Assembly: GCF_001984055.1 (NCBI RefSeq)
Contig: NZ_LYVO01000020.1
Coordinates: 1-64,000, forward strand
Direction: 5' to 3'
Origin: Variovorax sp. KK3
GTDB taxonomy: Bacteria; Pseudomonadota; Gammaproteobacteria; Burkholderiales; Burkholderiaceae_C
Length of the DNA stretch: 64,000 nucleotides
Shown: positions 36,319-46,265 of the stretch, piece by piece
How positions within the stretch are numbered: position 1 is the first letter of the stretch
Layout: each line of letters begins with the position of its first letter
The notes under the pieces: model-generated
The model's database searches: none
What the model was told of the DNA's origin: nothing
The model's input: the letters and a program-made list of their open reading frames with translations, nothing else
Made by a program: the position numbers and the translations under genes

Positions 36319-36699
36319 TCAGGCCTTGGGCTTGGGCTGCCGCTGCCGCATCGCGCGCAGCTCCTGCAGCATGAAGGCCTTGGCCTCGCGCGGCTTGGCG
36401 TCGCCCATCTGAACCATGTAGGCCTTGCCCGTCACTTCCGAACGGGTGGCGCAGCGGTCGATGAAGTCTTCCGCGGTCACGATCTTCTTGCGGAAATGCT
36501 CGTACTTGGCCCGCAGGTGCTTGGCGGCCTCGTCGGCGTCGTGCGGCTCGCCGTTGCGCAGGAACTTCATCGTCTTCATGCCCTGCACGCGATCGATCAG
36601 CGCGGTGATTAGGCGATGCTCTTCCGGCGAGGGCGTGGCCCGTGCGAGCAGCGGAACAAGCGCCAGGGCGGCGAAGTGAAGGCAGTGTCGGCGGCGCAT
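36319..36699 (-). CDS. DUF5329-type exported protein
   Basis: 126 residues with a signal peptide (hydrophobic 6-20, cleavage after ARA). The mature part has FLRNGEPHDADEAAKHLRAKY and FIDRCATRSEVTGKAYMV, which I associate with DUF5329. Function unknown. An AGGGGA ribosome site precedes the ATG at 36699. It converges on the permease gene with a 10-bp gap. Confidence 0.82.
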   Translation of the reverse strand: MRRRHCLHFAALALVPLLARATPSPEEHRLITALIDRVQGMKTMKFLRNGEPHDADEAAKHLRAKYEHFRKKIVTAEDFIDRCATRSEVTGKAYMVQMGDAKPREAKAFMLQELRAMRQRQPKPKA

Positions 36700-36847
36700 G
36701 CAGTCCCCTGAGGATGTGTTGTTCGGCCCATGCTCGCCCAGCACCGGCGCGCTGTCAAACGCGACGTCGACCCCGCAGTCGAACGCGCTGCCGGCTGCGG
36801 GCTCGGTTCTAATGCCATCTCTTTTCCGTCGCCGCCCAGACGCTGCC

Positions 36848-37630
36848 ATGAGCTCCATCGATCCCCGACAAGACACCCTTCGCCTCGCCCACGCCCTTGC
36901 CGATGCGGCTGCCGCCCATTCGCTGCGCCTGTTCCGCACCCCGCTGGAGGTGATCGCCAAGGCCGACGAGAGCCCTGTCACCCAGGCCGACCGCGCGGCC
37001 GAGGCCGCGATGCGCGAGATCCTGGCCGCCGAGCGGCCGGCCGACGGCATCTACGGCGAGGAGCACGGCAGCACCCGCGTGGAGGCCGATGCGGTCTGGG
37101 TGCTCGACCCCATCGACGGCACCCGCAGCTTCATCACCGGCTCGCCGCTGTGGGGCACGCTGATCGGCCTGCTGCACCGCGGGCGCGTCGAACTGGGCGT
37201 GGTCGACATGCCGGTGCTCGGCGAACGCTGGATCGGCCAGGCCGGCGTGGGCGCGCAGCGCAACGGGCGGCCGGTGCGCGTGAGCACCTGCGACAACGTC
37301 GCCGCTGCGCGGATCTTCACCACCTCGCCCGACATCTTCGGCCCGTCGGAGTGGGAAGCCTTCGATCGCCTGAGCCGCCGCTGCGCGATGCGCCGTTTCG
37401 GCGGTGATTGCTACAGCTACGCCCAACTGGCCGGCGGCACCATCGACCTGGTGGTGGAGACGGGTCTGCAGCCTTACGACTACCTTGGCCCCGCGGGCCT
37501 GATCGAGGCCGCGGGGGGCGTGATCACCGACTGGGCGGGCCGTCCCTTGGGCCTGGGCTCCGATGGCCGCGTGGTCGCCGCAGCCACGCCGGCGCTGCAC
37601 GAAGAGGCGCTCGCGATCCTGAACGTGTAG
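36848..37630 (+). CDS. hisN: Histidinol-phosphatase, inositol-monophosphatase family
   Basis: 260 residues from the ATG at 36848 (MSSIDPRQD). It has the metal ligands GEEHG (70-74) and DPIDGT (87-92) followed by RSFITGSPLWGTLIGL. The DGTRSFITG form is typical of the HisN-type branch that dephosphorylates histidinol phosphate; related enzymes act on inositol phosphates. An upstream in-frame extension has no family similarity. Confidence 0.9.
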   Translation: MSSIDPRQDTLRLAHALADAAAAHSLRLFRTPLEVIAKADESPVTQADRAAEAAMREILAAERPADGIYGEEHGSTRVEADAVWVLDPIDGTRSFITGSPLWGTLIGLLHRGRVELGVVDMPVLGERWIGQAGVGAQRNGRPVRVSTCDNVAAARIFTTSPDIFGPSEWEAFDRLSRRCAMRRFGGDCYSYAQLAGGTIDLVVETGLQPYDYLGPAGLIEAAGGVITDWAGRPLGLGSDGRVVAAATPALHEEALAILNV

Positions 37631-37801
37631 CGTCCGGCCGCCGTCGCGGACATGCCGCGCTTCGGGACCCATGTCCCGGGTGCGATGCCCACGCGGCCGC
37701 CTGCGGCCGGGCGCGCGGGACAAATGCCCCGGGACGGAAGCCACCCCCGGCCCGAACAATCGAGGCTCCCAACGATGTTTCATGTCTTCAGGGAGTCAGC
37801 G

Positions 37802-38347
37802 ATGTCCGTCCACGCCATTCGAGCCGCGCCCGCCGAGCGCCCGACCTTGTTGTCCACGCAGCAGGCGTCCCGCCCGCATGGGCGGTCCATCGAGCCCTGT
37901 GCGCAGCCGCAGCAGGGCGAAGTGTTCGGCCGCTGGCTCGAAGACCGCATCGGCGAGCGCCGCTCGCTCGACGGGCAGGCCGGGCGCGTGGCGTCCGCGG
38001 CGATGGGCCTGCTCGAGGCGCCGGGGCTCGCGGTCGATACGCTGGCACGCACCCACCGCGTGAGCCGGCGACAACTGGAGCGCGATTTCCGCCGCTGGCT
38101 GGGCATGGCGCCCGCCGCCTTCGCCCGGCTGGTGCGCCTGCAGCGCGCGGCCTGCTCGATCGCCGAGGGCCTGCCGCTGGCCGAGGTGGCTGCCGCGCAC
38201 GGCTATGCCGACCAGGCCCACATGACGCGCGCCTTCGCCGACGGCGCCGGTGTGACGCCGCGCCAGGTGCGCGAGCGCGGCGCTGCGGCGTCCGCCTTGC
38301 ATGCGGCGGTCGCGCGGCGGCTGGTCGGGCGGCCCCTGGCGGCCTGA
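37802..38347 (+). CDS. AraC-type HTH protein without a sensing domain
   Basis: 181 residues from the ATG at 37802, preceded by AGGGAG. Only the C-terminal half has recognisable structure: the two AraC helix-turn-helices (VDTLARTHRVSRRQLERDF and AEVAAAHGYADQAHMTRAF). The N-terminal 70 residues lack the cupin or ligand domain usual in the family. It may respond to nothing small, or may be a shortened relative. Target genes unknown. Confidence 0.82.
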   Translation: MSVHAIRAAPAERPTLLSTQQASRPHGRSIEPCAQPQQGEVFGRWLEDRIGERRSLDGQAGRVASAAMGLLEAPGLAVDTLARTHRVSRRQLERDFRRWLGMAPAAFARLVRLQRAACSIAEGLPLAEVAAAHGYADQAHMTRAFADGAGVTPRQVRERGAAASALHAAVARRLVGRPLAA

Positions 38348-38429
38348 CGCCGCGCGCGCCCCGGCGCGCGGCATGGCCTTGCGCGGGGCCAAAGGCGGCC
38401 CTGTGCGCACGGGCCGCTAGACTGTTCCG

Positions 38430-38624
38430 ATGATTCGCTGGCTGATCGTCGTCGTCCTCGCGCTCCTGCTCATGAGCGGGCTGACGCAGTGGCTGCGGCG
38501 CTTCGGCTTCGGGCGCCTGCCCGGCGACTTCGAGTTCCGCGCCTTCGGCCGCGATTGGCAATTGCCTATAGGCAGCACCGTCGTGCTCAGCATGATCGCG
38601 GCATTGATCGCGCGATGGATCTGA
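38430..38624 (+). CDS. DUF2905 family small membrane protein
   Basis: 64 residues with two membrane helices (about 2-20 and 47-62). The connecting segment, RFGFGRLPGDFEF, is the DUF2905 signature. Function unknown; members are widespread small inner-membrane proteins. Confidence 0.88.
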   Translation: MIRWLIVVVLALLLMSGLTQWLRRFGFGRLPGDFEFRAFGRDWQLPIGSTVVLSMIAALIARWI

Positions 38625-38680
38625 GCCCGCGCTCCCACCCCATCACCTGACCGAAGACCTCACCCCATGGACATGAACCG

Positions 38681-39610
38681 ATGAGAGCCTGTGTAGACAT
38701 CGGCGGCACCAAGGTCGCCGTGAGCCTGTCGGCCGACAGCCGTTCGCGCGACCTGATCGGCCGCACCACCGAACCAACCGCCAAGACCGGCAGCAACGAC
38801 GCGGTGGCGCAGCAGATCCTGCGGCTCGTCGACCAGGTCTGCGCGGCGCAGAACATCGACCCTGCGACGGTCGACCGCGTGGGCGTGTCCTCCGCCGGCC
38901 CCTTCGTGCTGCGCGACGGCATGTTCGAGCTGGCCACGCCCAACATCTGCGGCGGCATCGCCGGCCCGGCGCGCGGCCTGCCCAACGACTGGATGACGGC
39001 CACGGTGGAGGCCCCGCTGAAGCAGCGCTTCGCCCACGTGCGGGTCGAGAACGACGCGGTGGCCGCGCTGGAGGCCGAGCGCAAATGGGGCGCGCTGAAG
39101 GGCTCCGACCACTGCGCCTACGTCACCTGGAGCACCGGCGTGGGCGTGGGCCTCTGCGTCGACGGCCGCGTGCTGCACGGCAAGAACGGCAACGCGGGCC
39201 ATGCCGGCCACAGTTTCGTGTCGGACGACGACAACGACGCGCTGTGCGGCTGCGGCAACCATGGCGACGTCGAAGCGCTGGTGGCAGGCAACTCCATCGC
39301 GCGCCGCTTCGACCATCCTCCGCCCGAGCTATTCGCTGCCGCGCTGGCCGGCGAGCCGAAGGCGCTGGCCATCACCGACGGCCTGTGCCGCGTGATGGGC
39401 CGGATGCTCTACAACCTGATCGCCACGCTCGACCTCGAACGCATCAGCCTGGGCGGCAGCGTGTTCTGGCACAACCGCGATTTCCTGCTGCCGCGGCTCG
39501 CGGCCCAGATCGACGGCAAGCTCGAAGCGCTCACGCAGGATGCGGTGCTGGTGCCGGCAGGTCTGGGCGAGCAGGTGGGCGACTACGCGGCGTTGGCGCT
39601 GCTGGATTGA
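38681..39610 (+). CDS. ROK-family sugar kinase
   Basis: 309 residues. It starts with the phosphate loop ACVDIGGTKVAVSL and carries the zinc-binding ROK motif CGCGNHGDVEALVAG. Family members are glucokinases, fructokinases, N-acetylmannosamine kinases or repressors; no DNA-binding domain is present, so a kinase is likely. The sugar is not readable. Its last 80 bases overlap the convergent MocR gene. Confidence 0.9.
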   Translation: MRACVDIGGTKVAVSLSADSRSRDLIGRTTEPTAKTGSNDAVAQQILRLVDQVCAAQNIDPATVDRVGVSSAGPFVLRDGMFELATPNICGGIAGPARGLPNDWMTATVEAPLKQRFAHVRVENDAVAALEAERKWGALKGSDHCAYVTWSTGVGVGLCVDGRVLHGKNGNAGHAGHSFVSDDDNDALCGCGNHGDVEALVAGNSIARRFDHPPPELFAAALAGEPKALAITDGLCRVMGRMLYNLIATLDLERISLGGSVFWHNRDFLLPRLAAQIDGKLEALTQDAVLVPAGLGEQVGDYAALALLD

Positions 39611-41066
39611 TCGTCTCCGTCACGATCTCCCCCAGGCGCCGCAGGGCTGCGTCGACCGCGTCGCCATAAGGCCAGCCGCAGTTGATGCGCAGGTAGTGGT
39701 CGAAGCGCGAGGAATTCGAGAACAGCGTTCCCGGCGCCACCACGATGCGTTCGGCCAAGGCCGCCGTGAACACGCGCTCCGATGACAGCCGCTCCGGCAG
39801 TTCCACCCACAGCTGCAGCCCGCCCGGCGGCAGGTTGATGCGCGTGCCCTCGGGAAAATAGCCGGCGATCGCATCGGCGGTCTGCTCGCGCTGGGTCTTG
39901 AGGCACTGGCGCAGGTGCCGCAGGTGGCGATCGTAGGCGCCGGTGCCCATGAACTGGCCGGCGGCGGCCTGCGACAGCTCTTCGTTGTTGCGCGTCTGCG
40001 CGAACTTCAGCATCTCCACCCGCGCCTGCCAGCGCCCCGCCGAGATCCAGCCCAGCCGCAGGCCTGGCGCGAGGATCTTGTGCAACGAGGCGCAGTGGAT
40101 CACGTTGCCCGTGGTGTCGAAGGACTTGAGCGCGCGCGGCGGCACCGCCGCATCGACCAGCTCGCTGTAGGTGTCGTCCTCGATCAGCGGAATCGCGTGC
40201 TGGTCGCACAGCGCGGCCAGGCGTGCCTTGTGGCTGTCGGGCATCACGCTGCCGAGCGGGTTCTGCAGGTGCGGCACCACCAGCACGGCCTTGATGTTGT
40301 CGTAGGTGCGGATGGCGAGGTCGAGCGCCTCGATCGAGATGCCGGTCTGCGGGCTGGTCGGAATCTCGAGCGCGCGCATGCCCAGGCTTTCGAGCACCTG
40401 CAGCAGGCCATAGAAGGTGGGCGACTCCACCGCCACCGTGTCGCCCGGCTGGGCCACTGCGCGCAGCGCGAGGTTGAGCGCCTCGATGCAGCCGTTGGTC
40501 ACCAGGATCTCGTCGGGCGAGATCGTCATGCCCACGCGCAGGCTGCGCTGGGCCAGCACTTGGCGGAAGGGCAGGTTGCCCTTGAGCGGTGCGGCCACTG
40601 CCAGCATGCCGGGCCGCTGCCGCAGCAGGCGCGCCATGGCGTTGCGCAGCGCCTCGGCGGGGTACAGCTCGGGCGCGCCGCGGGCGATCGACAGGTCGAG
40701 CTTTTCGGGCGTCTGCCGGCGGCGCGCCACGAAGTCGGACACCTTGGCGTGAATGCCGACGTATTGCGCCGGGTCGGGCGCCTGGTCGGCCTGGGGCTCG
40801 TCCATCGGCGCCATCGCCAGCCGCCGCGGCCGCCGCACGAAGTAGCCCGAACGCTCGCGCGCCTCGACCCAGCCTTCGCTTTCCATCGAGCGGCACAGCT
40901 GCAGCGCGGTCGACAGGCTGATGTCGTGCTGCTTCATCAGGTTGCGCAGCGAGGGCAGCTTGTCGTCGGGCTTGAGCGAGCCGGCACGGATGGCGTCGAG
41001 GTAGTGCGCGGCCAACTGGCGATAGAGCGGCGCGGCGTGCTGTGCTGCTTGCAACGTGGAGTCCAT
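39531..41066 (-). CDS. MocR-type regulator (GntR DNA-binding domain fused to PLP aminotransferase fold)
   Basis: 511 residues from the ATG at 41066. The N-terminal winged helix (about 12-78, with LPSLRNLMKQHDISLSTALQL) is followed by a class I aminotransferase-like domain with SLHKILAPGLRLGW holding the Schiff-base lysine. MocR proteins usually regulate a divergent neighbour. Here that is the small cupin-like gene 188 bp away. The C-terminus is Pro/Ala-rich and its gene end overlaps the ROK kinase gene by 80 bp. Confidence 0.93.
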   Translation of the reverse strand: MDSTLQAAQHAAPLYRQLAAHYLDAIRAGSLKPDDKLPSLRNLMKQHDISLSTALQLCRSMESEGWVEARERSGYFVRRPRRLAMAPMDEPQADQAPDPAQYVGIHAKVSDFVARRRQTPEKLDLSIARGAPELYPAEALRNAMARLLRQRPGMLAVAAPLKGNLPFRQVLAQRSLRVGMTISPDEILVTNGCIEALNLALRAVAQPGDTVAVESPTFYGLLQVLESLGMRALEIPTSPQTGISIEALDLAIRTYDNIKAVLVVPHLQNPLGSVMPDSHKARLAALCDQHAIPLIEDDTYSELVDAAVPPRALKSFDTTGNVIHCASLHKILAPGLRLGWISAGRWQARVEMLKFAQTRNNEELSQAAAGQFMGTGAYDRHLRHLRQCLKTQREQTADAIAGYFPEGTRINLPPGGLQLWVELPERLSSERVFTAALAERIVVAPGTLFSNSSRFDHYLRINCGWPYGDAVDAALRRLGEIVTETINPAAPTPRSRPPARPDLPAPAPHPA

Positions 41067-41254
41067 GGCGTCGATGCTCCTGGATTGGCGGCGGTGGCAA
41101 CAGATGCAGATCGGCGGAAAACGACCATAACAGATGGCCTGAACCACCTGCTGTTATGGCGTCGATAAGCGTTCGCTGTGCCTGTTTTTCGAGCAGCGTA
41201 CTGCCTACGATTTCAGGCACCGAACCACTCTTTTCCACTTTCTGAGAGCCAGCC

Positions 41255-41581
41255 ATGAACACCCGCGACCTTGCTCCCGTGACCCATCTGCTGCCCGGCC
41301 AGTCGCTGCGCGTGGCCCTCGATGCCGGCGCCTCGCTGCTGGTGCTCGAAGGCCGCGTGCGCGTCGCATCGCCGCCCTCGTGGTTCGGCGAAACCGTGCT
41401 GACCGTCAAGAACGACTACCAGGCCGGCGAGGTCTACGTGGCCGGGCAGGGCGGCTGGATCGAGCTGAGCGCACAGGGCGCGGCGAGCGTGCAGGGCATC
41501 GCGCAGCCGGCGGCGCCGGCGCGTCGGCCCGGCGAATCCCGCGTCTCGCGGCTGCTTCAGCTGCTGTTCGCGCCGGCCTGA
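41255..41581 (+). CDS. Small DUF2917/cupin-like protein
   Basis: 108 residues. A beta-rich pattern (SLRVALDAGASLLVLEGRVR) resembles DUF2917 proteins, and it shares the style of the gene at 58916-59239. Function unknown. It is divergent from the MocR regulator and therefore a likely target. Confidence 0.75.
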   Translation: MNTRDLAPVTHLLPGQSLRVALDAGASLLVLEGRVRVASPPSWFGETVLTVKNDYQAGEVYVAGQGGWIELSAQGAASVQGIAQPAAPARRPGESRVSRLLQLLFAPA

Positions 41582-41588
41582 GGCCGCT

Positions 41589-42974
41589 TCAGCGCACGCT
41601 CTCTGCCGCGCGCAGCGCGTCGAGGAAGCTGCGCCGCCACCAGTGCACGTCTTGCGCGCGGATGCGCGACAGCAGCTTCTGGTGGCGCTCGCGCCGCTCC
41701 TCCAATGGCATCTGCAACGCCTGCTGCACCGTCTCGGCGGTGCCGTGCGTGTCGTAGGGGTTGACCAGCAGCGCCTCTTTCAGCTGCTCGGCCGCGCCCG
41801 CGAAGCGCGAGAGCACCAGCACGCCCGGGTCGGCCGGGTCTTGCGCGGCGATGTATTCCTTGGCCACCAGGTTCATGCCGTCGCGCAGCGGCGTCACCAG
41901 CCCGACCGCCGCCGCGCGGCAGAGCCCCGGCACCCGCTTGCGCGCCACCATGCGGTGGATGTAGCGCACCGGCATCCAGTCGAGCTCGCCGTAGTCGCCG
42001 TTGATGGCGCCGCACAGCGATTCGAGTTCGCGACGGATGTCGGCGTATGCATCGACCGACTCGCGGGTGGGTGAGGCGATCTGGATCAGCGTCGCGCTGC
42101 GCCGGTTCTCGGGATAGTTGGCCAACAGCTCGCGGAACGAGCGCACGCGGTTCGGGATGCCCTTCGAATAGTCGAGCCGGTCGATGCCCAGCAGCAGCCG
42201 CCGGCTGGAGTACTCGCGGCGCATCGTGTCGAACATGTCGCGCGAGTCCTTGGCCTGGGTGAGCGCTTCGAACTCGTCGACGTCGATGCCGATCGGAAAG
42301 GCCTGGCAGCGCACGGTTTGCCCGTAGGCGCGGTAGAGGCCGTCGCCCTTGACCTCGCCGTTGGCCTCGTTGTACACGTACTGCTCGAAATGCTGCACGT
42401 CCTGGTTCGACTGGAAGCCGATCAGGTCGTAGGCGAACAGCGAGCGCATCAGCCATTCGTGCTGCGGAATCGCCGCCATGATGATGTGCGGCGGCAGTGG
42501 AATGTGCAGGAAGAAGCCGATGCGCTGCCGGCAGCCCATGCCGCGCAGCTCGGCCGCCAGCGGGATCATGTGGTAGTCGTGCACCCAGATGATGTCGTCG
42601 GGCTTGAGCAGCGGCAGCAGCTTGCGTGCGAAGAGCTGGTTCACACGGCGGTAGCCGCCGATGAAGCCCGCGTCGAAGTTGGCCAGGTCGAGCCGGTCGT
42701 GGAACACCGGCCACAGCACGTCGTTGCTGTAGCCCAGGTAGTAGCTGTCGTGGTCCTCGCGGCTCAGGTCGATGGTGGCCAGCGTGACCTTGCCGGCCTG
42801 CTGGCTGCGCAATTCGCCTTCGCCGGTGGGGCCGTCTTCGACGATGTTGCCGCTCCAGCCGAACCAGAGGCCGCCGGTCTGCTGCAGGCTTTCGCCAAGG
42901 GCGACGGCCAGGCCACCGGCAGCGGGCTTGCGAGGGTCGGCGATGCGGTTGGATATGACGACGAGACGGCTCAT
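41589..42974 (-). CDS. otsA: Trehalose-6-phosphate synthase OtsA
   Basis: 461 residues, GT20 size. It begins [23 protein letters not shown] (start of the UDP-glucose site), then [15 protein letters not shown] and [15 protein letters not shown], which bind glucose-6-phosphate and the nucleotide sugar. It makes trehalose-6-phosphate from UDP-glucose. It is the last gene of otsB-GH15-otsA, 25 bp after the GH15 gene. Confidence 0.97.
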   Translation of the reverse strand: MSRLVVISNRIADPRKPAAGGLAVALGESLQQTGGLWFGWSGNIVEDGPTGEGELRSQQAGKVTLATIDLSREDHDSYYLGYSNDVLWPVFHDRLDLANFDAGFIGGYRRVNQLFARKLLPLLKPDDIIWVHDYHMIPLAAELRGMGCRQRIGFFLHIPLPPHIIMAAIPQHEWLMRSLFAYDLIGFQSNQDVQHFEQYVYNEANGEVKGDGLYRAYGQTVRCQAFPIGIDVDEFEALTQAKDSRDMFDTMRREYSSRRLLLGIDRLDYSKGIPNRVRSFRELLANYPENRRSATLIQIASPTRESVDAYADIRRELESLCGAINGDYGELDWMPVRYIHRMVARKRVPGLCRAAAVGLVTPLRDGMNLVAKEYIAAQDPADPGVLVLSRFAGAAEQLKEALLVNPYDTHGTAETVQQALQMPLEERRERHQKLLSRIRAQDVHWWRRSFLDALRAAESVR

Positions 42975-42999
42975 GGACTTCTTGTTTCGGTGCCCGCGC

Positions 43000-44943
43000 T
43001 CAGATGCACGAGTCCCAGGGCGCCGACAGTCGGGTCGCCGCGTTGATGATGCCGACCATGGAGTAGGTCTGCGGGAAGTTGCCCCACATCTCTCCAGTGA
43101 CCGGATGGGTGTCTTCCGAGAGCAGGCCGAGCGGGTTGCGCGCGGCCAGCATGGTCTCGAAGATCTGCCGCGCCTCGGCCTTGCGGCCGATCTTGGCCAA
43201 GGCGTCGATGCGCCAGAAGGTGCAGATGTTGAAGGCGGTCTCGGGCTTCCCGAAGTCGTCGGCCGCCTCGTAGCGGCGCATGTAGGGTCCGTCGCACAGC
43301 GACTTTTCCATGGCCTCGACGGTCGAGATGAAGCGCGGGTCGCGCGCGTCGATGAGGCCCACCTCGACCATCAGCAGCACGCTCGCATCCAGCTCGTGCC
43401 CGCCGAAGCTCTCGGCGAAAGCCTGTCGCTCTTCGCACCAGGACTTGGTCAGGATCTCCTCGCGCATGCGCGAAGAATGGCCGTGCCAGTACGCGGCGCG
43501 CTCCGGCAGCCCGAGCGCGCGCGCCACCTTGGCGATGCGGTCGCAGGCAGCCCAGCTCATGAGCGCCGAGCTGGTGTGCACGCGGGCGCGGGTGCGCAGC
43601 TCCCACATGCCGGCGTCCGGCGTGCCGTAGACCCGAATCGCCTGCTCGCCCACCGCCTCGAGATGCGGAAACTCGGCCACGCCGCCGCGGCTGAGCAGCC
43701 GGTGGTCGTGGAAGGCCTGTGACGCGCCCAGCACGATGTTGCCGTACACGTCGTGCTGAAAATGCTCCTGCGCTTGGTTGCCCACGCGCACCGGGCCCAT
43801 GCCGCGGTAGCCGCCCAGGCCTTCGACGAACGACTCGGGCAATTCGCGTTCCAGCCCGATGCCGTAGAGCGGCTGAACGTGTTCGCCGTGCGAGCCGATC
43901 ACCACGTTGGCCAGCCAGCGCAGGTAGTCCTCCATGGTGCCGACTTCCGACAGGCTGTTGAGCGCGCGCACCACGAAGAAGGCGTCGCGCAGCCAGCAGT
44001 AGCGGTAGTCCCAGTTGCGCTCGCTGCCCGGCGCCTCGGGGATGCTGGTGGTCATGGCCGCGACGATCGCGCCGGTGTCCTCGTAGAGCGACAGCTTCAG
44101 CGTGATCGCGGCGCGAATCACCGCGTCCTGCCATTCGAAGGGAATGGCCAGCCGCTTGCTCCAGGTGCGCCAGTAGGCGATGGTTTCCTGCTCGAAGTGA
44201 CGCGCCGTGTCGGCGATGCCGTCCATCAGCGTTTCGTCCGCACCGAGCAGGAAGTTGTGCTCGCGCGACAGCACGAAGGGCTGCTTCGACAGCACGTGCG
44301 CGACCGGTGCGTCGGTGTTCAGGCGCAGCGCGAAGTCGGGCCCCACGTAGCGGATGTGGTTGCTGCCGCGCGTGATCTCCGGCGGCGCAACGCCCCATTG
44401 AAAGCGCGGCGCCAGCGAGATGCGCACGCGCGGCGTGCCCTGGATCGGCTTGACGCGGCGCACGATGGTCAGCGGGCGGAAGTAGCGCGAGCGGCTGTAG
44501 AAGCGCGGCGCGAAGTCGGTGATCTCGACGCCCTGGCCGGCACTGTCGAAGAGCTGGGTGCGCAGCACGGCCGTGTTGGGCTCGTACCACTGCTTCGACG
44601 AAGCGAAGTCTTCGATCTCGATCGCCCAGTCGCTCGCGTCGTCGCCCGGGTGCAGCAGGGCATTGAACACCGGATCGCCGTCGAAGCGAGGCAGGCAGCA
44701 CCACACCACACGGCCACGCGAGTCGATCAGCGCGCTGTAGGCGCAGTTGCCGATCACGCCTACGTTGAGCGATGCCTCGGCCGGCGGGCCGAAGCCTCCG
44801 CGCGCGGCGGGCTGCGTTGCAGCTTCCGGGTTGGCAGCAGGCTTGTCGCTCGCGCCGGCGGCTTCGGCCATCGAATCGCCGGCCCGGCTTTCCTGCTTCT
44901 TCTCTTCCTCCTGCGGCTTGACCTCTGCGGGGTTCTTGGTCAT
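43000..44943 (-). CDS. Glycoside hydrolase family 15 protein (glucoamylase/trehalase-like)
   Basis: 647 residues. A low-complexity N-terminal extension (about 1-55, K/E/A-rich) precedes the beta-sandwich (LNVGVIGNCAYSALID) and the (alpha/alpha)6 barrel. The barrel has NWDYRYCWLRDAFF (about 340), the GH15 catalytic-region signature, and a C-terminal ETAFNICTFWRIDALAKIG. Relatives hydrolyse starch-like glucans or trehalose. It sits between otsB and otsA, overlapping otsB by ATGA, so a trehalose-linked role is likely. Confidence 0.93.
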   Translation of the reverse strand: MTKNPAEVKPQEEEKKQESRAGDSMAEAAGASDKPAANPEAATQPAARGGFGPPAEASLNVGVIGNCAYSALIDSRGRVVWCCLPRFDGDPVFNALLHPGDDASDWAIEIEDFASSKQWYEPNTAVLRTQLFDSAGQGVEITDFAPRFYSRSRYFRPLTIVRRVKPIQGTPRVRISLAPRFQWGVAPPEITRGSNHIRYVGPDFALRLNTDAPVAHVLSKQPFVLSREHNFLLGADETLMDGIADTARHFEQETIAYWRTWSKRLAIPFEWQDAVIRAAITLKLSLYEDTGAIVAAMTTSIPEAPGSERNWDYRYCWLRDAFFVVRALNSLSEVGTMEDYLRWLANVVIGSHGEHVQPLYGIGLERELPESFVEGLGGYRGMGPVRVGNQAQEHFQHDVYGNIVLGASQAFHDHRLLSRGGVAEFPHLEAVGEQAIRVYGTPDAGMWELRTRARVHTSSALMSWAACDRIAKVARALGLPERAAYWHGHSSRMREEILTKSWCEERQAFAESFGGHELDASVLLMVEVGLIDARDPRFISTVEAMEKSLCDGPYMRRYEAADDFGKPETAFNICTFWRIDALAKIGRKAEARQIFETMLAARNPLGLLSEDTHPVTGEMWGNFPQTYSMVGIINAATRLSAPWDSCI

Positions 44944-45713
44944 TCAGGGGTTCCTCGCGGCTTGGATGGCGAATCGGCCAGCACTTTACGCGCCTCGACG
45001 AGCCATTCAAATACCGCGCGGGGTGAATCGAGCCGATGCAGGGCCAGGCTGGGCCCCGAGCCCACCTTGATCGCCACGCCGCCGCGCGGCTGCACCACCG
45101 CGAAGCCGTGTTCGTCAGTCGTGTCGTCGCCGGCGAAGAACGGCGTGCGGCCGACGAAGGGTGCCTCGCGCAGAAAGGCGTCGATGGCGGTGCCCTTGTT
45201 GACGCCAGCGGGCTTGACTTCGAACACGAACTTGCCGTGCAGCAGCTCCAACTGCGGCTGATCGGCGATGATCCGCGCCAGCGCGTCGCGGCACACCGCT
45301 TCGAGCTGGGGCGCGAGCCGGTAGTGCAGGGCGATGGCGGCATGCTTGCGTTCCACCAGCAGGCCTTCGTAAACGCGGGCCAGCTCGTTGGCCGTGTCCA
45401 GCACTTCTGTCAGGTCGGGCGCACGCTGCTCCTGCATCTGCCCTTCGAAATCGCGCCGCTGCACGCCGTGCTCACCGGCGGCCGGCAGCCGCAATGGGGC
45501 GAGAAAGCGGTCCAGCACGTCGATCTGCCGACCGGACACCACGGCGAGCGCGCCGCCCAGCAGGTCGCTCAAGTCGCTGAGCAGCGGCACCAGCGCCGCG
45601 GGCACGTCGATCGCCTCGGGCGTCTCGGCGATCGCCACCAGCGTGCCGTCGAAATCAAGAAAAAGCGCAGCGTCGCGCGTGAGGCTGGGGGGCGTCTGCA
45701 TGGGGAAAACCAT
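44940..45713 (-). CDS. otsB: Trehalose-6-phosphate phosphatase OtsB
   Basis: 257 residues of HAD fold. Motif I is FLDFDGTLVAIAETP, motif II is in AVVSGRQ, and motif IV is FAGDDTTDEHGF. It dephosphorylates trehalose-6-phosphate to trehalose. The ATG at 45713 was chosen; another at 45701 is possible, and neither has a clear ribosome site. First gene of the trehalose operon. Confidence 0.95.
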   Translation of the reverse strand: MVFPMQTPPSLTRDAALFLDFDGTLVAIAETPEAIDVPAALVPLLSDLSDLLGGALAVVSGRQIDVLDRFLAPLRLPAAGEHGVQRRDFEGQMQEQRAPDLTEVLDTANELARVYEGLLVERKHAAIALHYRLAPQLEAVCRDALARIIADQPQLELLHGKFVFEVKPAGVNKGTAIDAFLREAPFVGRTPFFAGDDTTDEHGFAVVQPRGGVAIKVGSGPSLALHRLDSPRAVFEWLVEARKVLADSPSKPRGTPE

Positions 45714-45885
45714 AGCAGGTTCGGCAGAGGCGGAACGTCGGCGAAACGCCCATTCGGGTGGTACGCGAGCAAAGGGCAGGGAGGACGCTGTGCGCGGGCA
45801 CGCTTCGCTTTGCGGCCAGCGTGCGCGTGCCCCAATGCACGGCAGCGATGCGTTTGTCGTGAAGCGCCTCGTCTACGATGCTCGA

Positions 45886-46263
45886 CTAGTTCGTATGTTC
45901 CAAATACGCCTGAGCGAGAGCGAAATCTTCAACGCTCCATCGCGGATCCTTCAAGTCCACAGCCGTTTGCAATCGCCGCCTGAAGATGTGCTCCACCGCT
46001 TCTGGGCGAATACTTGATGGCTTGAGTTCCAGCATACTTTTTGCGAGCATATGAATCACCGTGTAGATGGACCAATGAAGTTCGCGCACGACAACTTCTT
46101 CCTTGCTGCCAATATGAGGATCCTCGATCTCTTCGAGCAATGTCCACAACCCACGGATTGAGTGGTGGTCGCCGCTTCGATTCTGAATCTCTGCAAGATT
46201 TACGGTTTCAGGCCACTCTGCTACTGCGCGGTGGAAAAGATCTACAAAGTTTGCTTGTGTCAC
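45886..46263 (-). CDS. Putative immunity protein, copy A
   Basis: 125 residues from a GTG at 46263, aligned exactly with the ATG start of copy B. By hand alignment 104 of 125 residues are identical to copy B. It is soluble, acidic and helical, with the conserved block PHIGSKEEVVVRE and HWSIYTVIHMLAKSMLELKPS. I do not recognise the family, but the position directly behind an RHS-tip toxin (copy B) and behind a decayed toxin tail (copy A) indicates an immunity role. It probably neutralises the toxin by binding in the cytoplasm. Confidence 0.78.
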   Translation of the reverse strand: MTQANFVDLFHRAVAEWPETVNLAEIQNRSGDHHSIRGLWTLLEEIEDPHIGSKEEVVVRELHWSIYTVIHMLAKSMLELKPSSIRPEAVEHIFRRRLQTAVDLKDPRWSVEDFALAQAYLEHTN

Positions 46264-46265
46264 CG

